Below are positions 52,701-62,802 of a DNA stretch of 64,000 nucleotides, piece by piece. Position numbers and translations under genes: made by a program. Every line of letters starts with the position of its first letter. The stretch's first letter is position 1. Under the pieces are notes generated by a model. The model was not told the DNA's origin. It saw only the letters and a list, made by a program, of their open reading frames with translations, and did not search any database. Source of the DNA: Tridacna crocea (taxonomy: Eukaryota; Mollusca; Bivalvia; Cardiida; Cardiidae); the NCBI GenBank assembly GCA_943736015.1, contig OX031059.1:60213159-60277158 (forward strand), given 5' to 3'.

Positions 52701-54922
52701 ATGCCTGTTGATAAATTTGGAAGAATGGATATTGATGCTAAAACAAGCGGTGATGGTGTACCACTCACTTACATAAATAATAATTTTTTACGGAAAGATG
52801 GAACAACTAAAGTTACTGGTTCAATAAATATGGATGGAAATACACTTACTAAGGTTAGTAATCCAACTAATCCTCAAGATGTTGCTACGAAGGATTATGT
52901 TGATACGAGTAAAGGAAAGGGTTTTTTAAAAAGGAATCAAGATGGAAACATTGTGGTAAAGAAAGATTTAGATATGGATGGTAATAAACTGTTAAATATC
53001 CCCTTTCCTGAAAATGATGGTGATGCTGCAAATAGAATATATGTTGATTCAAAGAGTAATCAACTTAGAAATTACTTTGATGGTAATTCACCTTTTGTTA
53101 TTGCTCCGGGAGACGCAAATGGCGCTGGTAATAAATTTCAAACACAAAATAATCTTCATATGATGAATTTCAAGATTAAAGAGTTAGGTGAACCTACTGA
53201 GGAGACTGATGCTGCTAATAAGAAGTATGTGGATAGCACAAATGCTTTTACTCCGAGAGATGATGATGGGTGGAGCGCTAAGGGTACAATATTTTTAGCT
53301 AGTAAAAAGTTAGGTGGTTTAAGAACTCCTATAAACGGTCGTGAAGCCGCTAATAAGGAGTATGTGGATGATACTGTAAAAGAATATGTGGATGAATACG
53401 TTGGAAAATTTAAAGATGAAAATGGAAATTTTGTTACATCTTCGGACGTAAACATGAAAAATAAAAAACTTTTTGGTTTACCTACCCCAACTGCGCAAGA
53501 TGATGCTGCAAATAAGGAATATGTTGATAGAGTAGGAAACAATGCTAAAGAGTATACGGATAGAACGAGCCAAATGTTAGGTAGACGAATTGTTGATTTA
53601 CCTAATGTCTTTTTAAAAGATAATGGTAGTTATGCCGCAACAGCCCCCATCAACATGGCTTTTCAACCTTTGAATAATCTCAAAGAACCTGAAGAGGATT
53701 CTGATGCTGTTACCAAGAAGTATGTAGACAAAAACATAGAGGGCGGTGCACTTACTAAAACAAATATTGTAACTGATGATGATGGTAATGAGGTTGCCGT
53801 TTTACTGGGTAAGGGGCCCCACTACGTGGCACAGGGTGTAATTGGAAGTAACCACCGAATTGCCCTTTTTCAAGACAGCTTTATTGATAGTGATGCTGTA
53901 AACAAAAAATATGTGGATACTCTCGTGGCGGATAATGTTAGAGATGGGGCTCTTCCCGGGGTAGCAGAGGGTACCGTATTCTTTAAGGAGAATGGTAATT
54001 ATCAGGCTACCGAGAATATTAATATGGGGTTTAAGCAATTGTTGAATTTGCCTAAACCTGTTAATCCGAGTGATGCAGCTAATAAAAAGTATGTTGATGA
54101 TGGTTTAGAAGAAAGTAAAAGGTATACAGATGAAAAAGTTCCTATACAAACTATTTTTGTAAAAGAAAATGATAATACATATAAATCCACTTATAATTTA
54201 AATTTACAGCAAAAGAAAGTTTATAATGTAGCTGAACCCACTAACCCAGAAGATATTGTAAACAAAAAGCATCTTGATGAAACAAGACCAATATTTAAGA
54301 AAGTTGGTGATACTTGGATATTTAATGAAGAAAAAAAATTGCTAATAATTTAATAATAAATTTAAATGAGGGTAAATTGGTAAATGTAGGGCAACCTCGG
54401 AATCTAAAAGATGTTGTTGATAAAGAGTATGTGGATAAGTCTATAGCAAATAATAATAAAGAGCTTATTGAAGTTAGAAGAACAGAATATAAAAAGCATA
54501 TAATCTGTCTTACAGCCACTTTTGATGCTTTAACAAGAGAATGGAAACCTTCTCTATATGGTAGTATTCCAAATGTTGGTTTAAATTTTGTATCACCAGC
54601 AAGTGGAAGGTTAATGAAATATAGTGCAATTATGACTCGCCATGATTTAGAAGAACTTTTACCAGATACTGCTATTAATCTATCATTTTATACTATAGAA
54701 AAAAACACGGGCACCACAAAGGATTTATTAGATAAAGTTAAAATTAATGGGAATTCAAAACATAATTCTGGTGATTTAAAGGGTGAATTTCCTATTAATA
54801 CGCTTATAGGAATTCTTTCACCTGAAAGTGATGAAGGATTTACCACTCCTATTCATCTTAATATTACACTAGTAATAGAGTTAGATTTTGGAAATGATGA
54901 TGAAGATTATTATTATGGTTAA
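52701..54922 (+). pseudogene. Phage-tail-fibre-like repeat protein, frameshifted
   Basis: The first frame (52701-54353) has 550 aa and the second is open from 54329 to 54922. About ten repeats of a ~40-75 residue unit end in motifs such as NPSDAANKKYVDD, DAVTKKYVD and DVVDKEYVD. This unit is typical of trimeric tail fibres of bacteriophages. The N-terminus (YINNNFLRKDG) is fibre-like. The C-terminal ~130 residues after the last repeat are a non-repetitive beta-rich head candidate. The break is in an A8 run (54331-54338) and a -1 shift restores continuity. Its role as receptor-binding spike is inferred. Confidence 0.85.
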
Positions 54923-54950
54923 GATGTGTTTATGATTTTATAAACACATC
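54923..54950. terminator. Hairpin after the fibre gene
   Basis: 11-bp perfect stem GATGTGTTTAT / ATAAACACATC with a 6-nt loop, directly after the TAA stop. Confidence 0.7.
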
Positions 54951-54958
54951 AATATATA

Positions 54959-54995
54959 AAATATAACTTCTCCCTCAATGAGAGAAGTTATATTT
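54959..54995. terminator. Second hairpin at the right convergent junction
   Basis: 14-bp perfect stem AAATATAACTTCTC / GAGAAGTTATATTT with a 9-nt loop. It overlaps the stop of the right orphan gene. Same core as 40323-40359. Confidence 0.75.
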
Positions 54996-55477
54996 GATTA
55001 AAATAAGCATCTTGTATATATTCCTCGAATTCCTCCTTGCTTAATCCAGAATTAACAAAGTTTTCTTGTAGCTTAAAAAATTCATCAACTTTCATGTAAT
55101 AGTATTTATAGTAATGCTCAAAATTTCCATAAACACAGGGGAAATCGTATGGATTATGAAGCTCATCTAATTCTTTTAATGTAGCATTTTCAGTCTTTTC
55201 TTTAATATTCTCTAATCTTTTAATTGCTTTTTCACCTTCTTTAACACCCATATTGTATTCATATTCTAAAACGTTAAAAATACAAGGTTCAAATATCTCA
55301 TCCTTAAAAAAAACCTTCTTTATCTCTAATGATGTCTAGATTTTTTATGTGATCATCTTTCAACTCATCAAGTTCCTCTTTAATTCGTTTAATATATTTA
55401 TCACAATCATCTTTAATAATATTTTGTGTTGTAAGAATTTCTAATTCTTTACTGTGTATTCGTTTTGTTAAACCCAT
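54988..55477 (-). pseudogene. TIR-proximal acidic orphan, right copy, frameshifted
   Basis: Starts at 55477 with the same MGLTKR as the left copy and stays similar for about 45 codons. It stops at a TAA following an 8-nt homopolymer (55306-55313). The frame continues in the next register to 54988 (EGEKAIKRLENIKEKTENAT), again parallel to the left copy. One base fewer in the run restores it. Function unknown. It faces inward, mirroring the left gene. Confidence 0.8.
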
Positions 55478-55833
55478 TATTCTGATTTTTTTTACAAAAA
55501 AGAAACTTTAAATTCAAAAAATTTTTATTTTAAATAAAAAATTTTTAATTAAAAAAATATTATATCGAGTAGTGCTATATCCATTATCTAACCATCTTCT
55601 TTTTTGGTGGTTAGATAATAAAGAGAATTAGGAATTTGGTGCATGAGTTAGGGGTTTCGTGGTTGATTGATGCATGAGTTACGCATAAGTGGGGGACCGA
55701 TGCATCGATTTTGTGTGATCTTATATGTTTATGGTTTAATTATGGTTAAATTATTTCTGACTCATTAAATGATGTCTGACTCATTTACCCATAATTAACG
55801 CAATGAGTCTAATAAGCCATTTTGCCTACTACT
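55459..55833 (-). repeat. Polinton right terminal inverted repeat
   Basis: 375 bp, 374 matching the left TIR in reverse complement (mismatch at 55522). It carries the mirrored TGACTCA sites (55758-55764, 55777-55783) and stem-loop. Confidence 0.95.
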
Positions 55834-55839
55834 CATGGA
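55834..55839. repeat. Polinton target-site duplication, right
   Basis: CATGGA, identical to 39517-39522. Confidence 0.93.
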
Positions 55840-56201
55840 GAAATTAGTCGGTAAATAGATCTACATGTATTAAACTGTATGTCACACCTGTTAACATGAC
55901 ATTAGATTTCTGGTCTTTCAACTTTTCACTCGACCTGAAAATTATCGGTACTTACACCGTAACCTAGGCTTTAAGCTTTAACCATTTGGCTTGCATAGGC
56001 GAGATATTTTATATTATTTCATGCTTTCGGTAGGTTATCGAGAAATATCGGTGAAATATATTTCGATATTTCATGATTACGACCAGTGAAAATACCGATT
56101 TTGAAATTCTAGTTACCTAGGTAATCTGCGTGTGGCTCACAACCACACGGAAATAATTATGACGTCATTTACCGTACATTTCTCGCGCTTGACGTAATCA
56201 C
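55840..56201. other. NIT2-like intron sequence right of the Polinton
   Basis: No recognised feature. Near 56160-56200 it resembles 38100-38170 (GACGTCAT, CGCTTGACGTAA), suggesting an older repeat. Confidence 0.4.
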
Positions 56202-58587
56202 TGTATGGAAACTCTGTACGGGAAATTTCTTCGGTGAATTCAAGATGGCGGACACGTGTTATTGACAAAGTAAGTGTCGTTTAATTTTGGTCCAAACTTG
56301 TTTCAAATCGCATCCCCTACAACAAGTAAGGTACCAATCTATAGAGCTTTGATTGAAAAATCAAGCGATAGTAGCTTATGAGAAAACGGGAGTGCCTCTT
56401 GTTCGTAATCCCGCGCTGAACATGATGTTTTGATGAAGTTGAAAAACTAAGCGGGGGACCGGAAGAAAACCGGCTTTATTTCATCGAATACAAAGCTAAT
56501 GATAAAAGAATGTGTCTCGATCGGTGGGGAAATGTCATACTCTTACAACTGTACCAAAATACGTTGCTTGTATTTACTGATTTAGCTGTTATAAAGTTTT
56601 GAAATTTTGCCTGGTGTACTCTTCGGTGCAAACCGAAACTAAACTACTGTAGGGTTGGGTGATCGGAATTTTTGTACGCTTCGGTAACAAATATGAAGTC
56701 AAAAATATGTACGCTTGGGTGAAAACGATTAAGGGAGGAAAAAGGAAATGTACGAACAACCTGCGTGGGTCATTTATTTGATGTTTTTATGTTGAACTCA
56801 AAGAAACGTGATGTATAATTCCGCAACTTCGTACACTAAAATGGCTCGTTATTGAGAAGTGCTGAGCAACATAAACAGAAGCATCTTGTGTGTGTATATA
56901 TATATATGTATGTGTGTGTGTGGGTGGGTGTGTGGGTGTGTGGGTGTGTGTGTGTGTGCCTTTAACATAAAAATGATAAACTTAAGCTTTTTGTCCTGGT
57001 CTGACACCAAAAATGTAGATGCCATCCATAGTATAAACTTCAAAGACGCATAGTGAAAAGCGAAATATAGAACCGTACCTCCTCTTTCATCATTTATTGA
57101 TCAGGGGACCTCCGTGGTGAAGTAGGTAATGTAGATTTTTAGTGACTTTTTGTGGATGGTGTTGGTTAGAATTCCACAAAGGACTCTGGTTATGTTTGTA
57201 TGTCTGTTGGTGCTGCATTTTTTGAGCCCAAGCCCAGTGCTGGTGAACACATGAAGCACTTTCAGAGCAAACTTTGTGTTGATCGGACCAGAACCAGTTG
57301 GAAAACCATATAAAGCCCCAATCAAACAATGACACATCTCTGAGCTTTGGCTTGACTTTTCAAACACTAAGAACCAGCAGTGAAAAATGCAATACAAAAC
57401 TCCTTTGTGCACTGCCTTGTAGCTATAGCTCATTTTTAATTTACATTGATATCGCCTAAGTGATCATTTGTTATTCTTTATACCTTAAGAGACCTTTTAA
57501 AAAAGATAATCGTATGCCTGTTGTTAAATTCACATTTAAGAGTTTTGCTTTCGCATAAATTGTGCGTTTTTTCATTAATTGAAACCGTCAATTTTCATAC
57601 ACTGATAGAACTGAGAAATTCAGCCTAGAGGAACCATTGCCCTCTTTCCATTTATGAAGAAAATTCCCACTAATTTCGACCTAAATTTTCAAAGTATCAA
57701 ATCCTTTGACTAAAAACTCTGGATGATTATACAACACACTCAGGCAACTTTGACTTCATTACATCGTTTTCTGAGTTACGTCCCCTTTCTATCATCCTTT
57801 TGTAAGCATTTCCAAGGGACATTGTCTTTATTCCGTAGCTTTCATTTTAAAGCTTTTATAAACTCCCATTTTTATGTTTCAGTTACATGGATGAGGAACT
57901 ACTTTAGTGATTTTCTTTTCTTCTGCTTTCAGTATTCTACTATAGAATTTTATACATGGAACTTAAAGGAAAAAAAAAATGTTACATTCTATTAATAACA
58001 TATTTTTATTAAAATACATGTAACAAGTAGACTGTTCTAGATAGCATTTTTCTCCTTTAATCATTTTCACCGAAGCGTACATATTTTTGACTTCATATCT
58101 GTTACCGAAGCGTACAGAAATTCCGATCACCCAACCCTACAGTAGTTTAGTTTCGGTTTGCACCGAAGAGTACACCATGCAAAATTTCAAAACTTTATAA
58201 CAGCTAAATCAGTAAATATAAGAAACGTATTTTGGTACAGTTGTAAGAGTATGGCATTTCCCCACCGATCGAGACACATTCTTTTATCATTAGCTTTGTA
58301 TTCGATGAAATAAAGCCAATTTTCTTCCGGTCTCCCGCTTAGTTTTTCAACTTCATCAAAACATCATGTTCAGCGCAGGATTACGGACAATAGACACTCC
58401 CGTTTTCTCATAAGCTACTATCGCTTGATTTTTCAATCAAAGCTCTATAGATTGGTACCTTACTCGTTGTAGGGGATGCAATTTGAAACAAGTTTGGACC
58501 AAAATTAAACGACACTTACTTTGTCAATAACACGTGTCCGCCATCTTGAATTCACCGAAGAAATTTCCCGTACAGAGTTTCCATACA
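56202..58587. mobile_element. 2.4 kb foldback element with ~530-bp arms
   Basis: 56202-56731 and 58059-58587 are inverted, closely similar copies (CGGTGCAAACCGAAACTAAA, CCACCGATCGAGACACATTC regions). The spacer (56732-58058) has no recognised gene and contains a GT-rich microsatellite at 56886-56958. The outer end has AAGATGGCGGACAC, a YY1-like/Kozak-like context, followed by a GTAAGT donor-like sequence, as at a 5' exon. Confidence 0.75.
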
Positions 58588-58735
58588 ATGGTAATATTGA
58601 AATGCGTTGCTATACAGAGGGGGCACGTCATGGGGAATAACTAAAAAGAACTGTACTGGATTTTGATAAAGTTCTTCTTCTCCCAGAAAGGGTTAAAAGC
58701 ATGAAATATATAAAACATTTTTTGTTTAAAATCAA

Positions 58736-58836
58736 AATTTATTCAATCTCGTGAACACCATCGGTAATATTTTCACTGGTGGCTGCACTACTCGTAAAAA
58801 TATTACCGATCATGTTCACTCGATGAAATAAATTTC
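58736..58836. repeat. Foldback repeat, CCATCGGTAATATT family
   Basis: AAATTTATTCAATCTCGTGA arm and complement, with ATCGGTAATATTTT twice in inverse. Related to 33640-33720. A short block at 58600-58695 is an inverted copy of 38021-38095. Confidence 0.7.
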
Positions 58837-58962
58837 GAACTTTAATCCAAAAAAATTCCTCTATGTCACTGATTGCAGTGAACGAACGGAATTTGTGCAT
58901 TTTGGGCACAATGGGTTTGGTAAGCATGATAAAAATGATATATGTAAGTATAAATTATTTAC

Positions 58963-59018
58963 CGATATCAGCGTAAACAATATCTTCGTCAGAACCAGTT
59001 TTAGCTACCATATTTCCC
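58963..59018 (-). CDS. NIT2: NIT2-like omega-amidase, penultimate exon
   Basis: 56 bp between a TTTCAG acceptor and a GTAAAT donor on the minus strand, reading (W)GNMVAKTGSDEDIVYADI. It completes the Trp codon of the exon at 60401-60578 in phase and leaves one base for the exon at 39166-39269. It matches the strand following the GHS..(V)..PWG motif in omega-amidases. Confidence 0.88.
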
Positions 59019-59586
59019 CTGAAATGATATTTCATAACATTAGAACGTCATAGGCAAGCTTAGCTGTTTTGGCAGTGTAACTTAGAACAAGAAGGCCATG
59101 ATGACCCTATATCGCTCCAGGGGCTAATACATACCCCTACATGCCAAACATTACAATACTTGGCTAGTTGGTTTTGGACATAAAACGCCCGAGACAGGAC
59201 TTAAATCGGTAGCCCTAGTTTTTATGGTCAGTAACAAGAAGATTTCTATAGATATCTCTATATAAGCCCATATAAAACTTGAGACCCCCGGGGGAAGCCA
59301 ATTTTGATTCCAGGGCTATAATTTGGGAACTTTTTGTAGAGGTCCACTAGATAAAACCACATGCAAAATTTGGTAATCGAAAGCCTTATGGCTATGTACA
59401 GGAAGATTTCTAGAGCTTTCTCTGTATTAGCTCATGTAAAACTTGGGATCCCCGGGACGGGGTCAAATTTGACCCCGGGGCAGTAATTTGAGAAGAAAAA
59501 CCTTGATAAAGGTCTACTAGGGTGATGCATTAAGTCTTTTGCCAGGGCATGACCCATTTTTTATGGTAATACCAAAATGGCTCGTT
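59019..59586. other. Intron sequence, nothing recognised
   Basis: A weak direct repeat of ~170 bp (AAGATTTCTA...CCATGTAAAACTTGGGA) at about 59240-59330 and 59400-59490. Confidence 0.45.
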
Positions 59587-59840
59587 ACATGCGAAAAGGG
59601 ACATTCGAACATTTGCATAAAGTGTCGTCTCGGATCCGTGCAGGCTGATCCAAGACGACACTTTACGACTACATTAGATTTTGTGTTACTACATTAGATT
59701 TTGTGTTTTGTGGAGTTGTGCAAGATGGAAAATTGAATAAAATCGTAAAGTGCCTTCTCGGATCAGCCTGCGCAATCCGCGCAGGCTGATCCGAGACGGC
59801 GCTTTACGCAAAAGTCCGAATGCCCCTTTTCGCGTGTTGC
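59587..59840. repeat. Foldback repeat, GCGTAAAGTGTCGTC family
   Basis: Outer arms GCGAAAAGGGACATTCG and TGCCCCTTTTCGC. It contains two inner hairpins with CTGCGCAATCCGCGCAGG at the second. Closely related to 31894-32133. Confidence 0.8.
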
Positions 59841-60400
59841 AAGCAAAACGGTAACTTATAACGTGCCAAGAGCAATTTCTGGTGCTTTTGCGGGCCCCGT
59901 AGATTATAGCCGTACTGAACTGACACTGTTGTTCAGCATTACCTTAAATCTTAAGTGTTCGATATAAGCTGGGACATGCTGACCAAACTATTGTCAGAAT
60001 TACTGTCATTTCAATAAACTGGGCTTATTTTGTTACCTCAGGTTTGCATGCCCTCATGCTTTATTTATCGTATCTCATAACTCAAAACCCTAGTCTTTTT
60101 AACAATAAACCACGACAGAAAGACGATTATTTCTTAAGTAAGTCAAACAGGTTCGTTTAGACAAACTGGTGGCTCCTGCTCACATCTGAAAGGAACATGA
60201 TGCATTAAAAGTGAAGCGCTTCTCTCGAAAGGTAGTGTTCACTGTGCGAAGATGGAAAGTGGGCAAACTCAGTGTCCCTTTTCATCCAAAAGTTCAAAAA
60301 GGTGTTCCACTTCAGCTTTAAGTTTTAAGTACTGTAATGAGACAAAATGAGAAGCTACTTATTTGTGACGTGGACGAAAGAAAAGAAAAAGACGAATTAC

Positions 60401-60578
60401 CACGGGTCCGCAACACCACTGTGTCCGTACGTTACATAGGGCGCATTTTCATCTGTGGCCGGACCAACATTGGCAACAAACACTTGATTATCCACAGCCC
60501 GTACTCGTTGTAATATCTCTAAGTGGGCGGGTCCTGTTTTTGTACTAAATCCACCCATGTACGTCAGTAGTTTACAAC
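60401..60578 (-). CDS. NIT2: NIT2-like omega-amidase, exon with GPAH..LQR..AVDNQV
   Basis: Reads [20 protein letters not shown] ... [20 protein letters not shown] ... [10 protein letters not shown], the NIT2 segment after the catalytic cysteine. The donor is GTAATT at 60399-60400. At the acceptor side the only AG is AAAACAG before 60578. With it, the frame from the exon at 62023-62097 (phase 2) would hit TAA, so the junction is one base out of register. This could be an assembly indel, an unusual acceptor or gene decay. Confidence 0.9.
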
Positions 60579-60841
60579 CTGTTTTCACATTGTAAAAAAT
60601 TCAGGACACAGTTATAAAGTAATCACATAAAATAACAACTTAGTGGCTATGGACACATAATAAAGGTGAAATTCTATTCATGCTTTTTCGACGATTCATA
60701 TAATTGTAAGTCCGACCTTTGCATGCGAAATGGAAGTCCACATTTCGGTTTATTATTAATATTCATTCCCCCTTCTCTATCTCTGACTCTCTGACTCTCT
60801 CTTTCTCTCTCTCCCTCACTCTCTCCTTTACAGTATATGTT

Positions 60842-60967
60842 GTGCGGTCAGGTGGAAGGGGACTTTGAAACTTGATCACGGCTGTGGTGAATCATGTCGC
60901 CCCGAGCCGAGGTGGCGACATGATTCACCATAACCGTGAACAAGTCCCCTGCCACCTGACCGTACAA
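60842..60967. repeat. Isolated long hairpin
   Basis: Two ~55-bp imperfect arms (GGTCAGGTGG, GGTGAATCATGTCGCC and complements) around a 12-nt GC-rich loop. No second copy was seen in the window. Confidence 0.8.
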
Positions 60968-62022
60968 CGAATTGATTATACTGCAAGGTTTTACCATTCC
61001 AACGCTTGTTAAAGGTGGGTATTTTGAATTTCTACATCACACCAAAATAAAATATATAAATATCATTGAAATTTATATGAAAAAAAAAACAATAAAAATC
61101 ATCAATAATTAAGAATCATAAAATTCAAAAAAAAATTTTTTTTTGATGGTATTCCCTTAAAAGGCTACGTAGCCTCTTAAGCTATTTTTAGATTCGCGCC
61201 AAAAATCAATAAAGCATTGTGGAAATGTCAAGTGACTGGCACGTGACAAATAACGCTTAATTTCAATTACATAACAAACATGTTATACTAGTAATTATTT
61301 TCCATTATGTCTATTTCGGGCGGATGTTTGAAACTTCGTCTGTTTCTTCCTTAATTTAAATGAGAGAATTGATAATCTAAAAATAGAACGTGTCTCCCGT
61401 TTGTGTCAACCTGGTCCGTAATAAATATCTAATTTCTCGTGTTAATGGATGGTTTTCGACTACTGGGGTTTTATGAACGAAAATTGAATTTTTTTTTTCA
61501 TGTACATTTACCTCTTGGATTCTGTAATAGGATCACAGTGAATAAAGGCATTACATTGTTTTGCTTAATTTTTGATCTTAACAGGATTTTTTTCTGTAGT
61601 AAACAGCCTTTCCCAATTTCCAGACGTAATGGCTTTGGATTAGTGAATTATGCAATGTACACAAAAATGTTTATTTAAAGGAAGTAGGACGTAAATGGCA
61701 TACAAGTATAAAGAGGCATTCCTCTTCACCCCCATCCCCCTTCACACACACACACCAAACATTGAGTGAAAGCATATTTGCATATATTTCACAGTTAAAG
61801 TGATCTTATCCTGCAGGAGGTAAAAGTAATTCATTCTGATATGAATTCGAGAAGACACTTTTTCGGAAACGATAAGAGTGATATAATCACGCATGGATAT
61901 TCTTCAAGATTAGATTGTGTTTTCCGCCTTGTGGCATGATGTTTAAAATCAGTATGAAAAACAATCATCCTTCATAAGATTATTGATCAAACGGACAATA
62001 TAATTATACTCTCTATTATTAC
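60968..62022. other. NIT2-like intron sequence, nothing recognised
   Basis: A/T-rich intron with no repeat family member identified. The ORF at 61439-61678 has no coding support. Confidence 0.45.
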
Positions 62023-62097
62023 CTCTCTGTGCGTAAAGTCTGGCAACCTCTGGATATCGGAGATCTAAACACACTCCAAAGCCAATCTGACAATATT
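62023..62097 (-). CDS. NIT2: NIT2-like omega-amidase, catalytic-cysteine exon
   Basis: 75 bp between a TTGCAG acceptor and a GTAATA donor, reading YCQIGFGVCLDLRYPEVARL-YAQ. GVCLDLRYPE contains the nucleophilic Cys of the nitrilase Glu-Lys-Cys triad. Earlier exons (with Glu and Lys) are not visible before the window end at 64000. Confidence 0.88.
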
Positions 62098-62160
62098 CTG
62101 CAATAAAAGAAAAATACATAATAACCAGCCATGCTCTTTGACAAAAGAGGTTAATTCATC

Positions 62161-62220
62161 TGCAAAAAGTATCCACACAGGTCAGTCTGCGTAGGCTGGC
62201 CTGTGTGGATATTTTTTGCG
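62161..62220. repeat. Hairpin repeat, GTCAGCCTGCGC family
   Basis: GCAAAAAGTATCCACACAGG arm and complement around TCAGTCTGCGTAGGCTGG. The outer block CCATGCTCTTTGACAAAAG precedes it. Confidence 0.82.
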
Positions 62221-62802
62221 GTATGTCAGTTTCCTGAATGACTTGGGACCAGACAAGCTCATGATTTAGTCGAATGTTAATGAAGATGGGTCCATAATTA
62301 TATCATGACTTACTTAGAATAATGTATCATGAAAATATAGCCGCTCCATTACCTATCTTATTGTTTTTTCCATATTCACATATCGTTACCATAGGAATCT
62401 AACCACTGACGCCCTTTGAGAAGACAAAGGTCAGCATTATCTGCGCATTCTGGGCTTTGTCCAATGTATTCGACATCCATATAATTTTTGAAAGCAGTCG
62501 GTCATCCATTCGAAATCAATGAGAACATTCTTCGGTTATTTCCCTTGATTCCTTTCGAGTACTGCATTGGTCCTGCTATGGAGATCATTTGGATTTTATC
62601 CTTGATTTTCTTGCACTTCACAGACCTGTTCTAAATACAAAATCCTAACTAAATCTGGTCAGAGTGTTTTACAAAATCAATATGTAGACTTTTCACGCTG
62701 GATTGGAACAGAATTCGCTTTGAAATTACACGGTGACCTTAAATACATATCATAAATACGGAATACCTTTAGGGCCATCGCCTTTGAAAGTGTTAATTTT
62801 AA
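62221..62802. other. Non-coding stretch, nothing firm
   Basis: A short Cys-containing open segment on the minus strand near 62385-62480 was considered as an exon but not supported. Confidence 0.35.

Larger units (their letters stand above)
39523..55833. mobile_element. Polinton/Maverick virus-like DNA transposon
   Basis: 16,311 bp bounded by TIRs starting AGTAGTAGGC and by a perfect 6-bp target duplication. The gene set defines the class: protein-primed PolB, retroviral-type integrase, adenain-like protease, FtsK/HerA-like ATPase, and double and single jelly-roll capsid proteins. A leftward block (50835 down to 40359) holds morphogenesis and replication genes. A rightward block (50868-54922) holds PLA2/integrase, protease and fibre. 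All genes lack introns. The single-base TIR difference suggests a young insertion or recent homogenisation. Four genes are broken at A/T homopolymers. Confidence 0.96.

Noticed and set aside
57090-57433. Minus-strand ORFs in the foldback spacer
   Set aside because: No recognisable domain and no composition difference from the surrounding spacer.
62385-62480. Minus-strand open segment with ECADNADLC followed by a GTAACG donor-like site
   Set aside because: Could be a small Cys-rich exon, but there is no family match, no clear acceptor and no partner exon.
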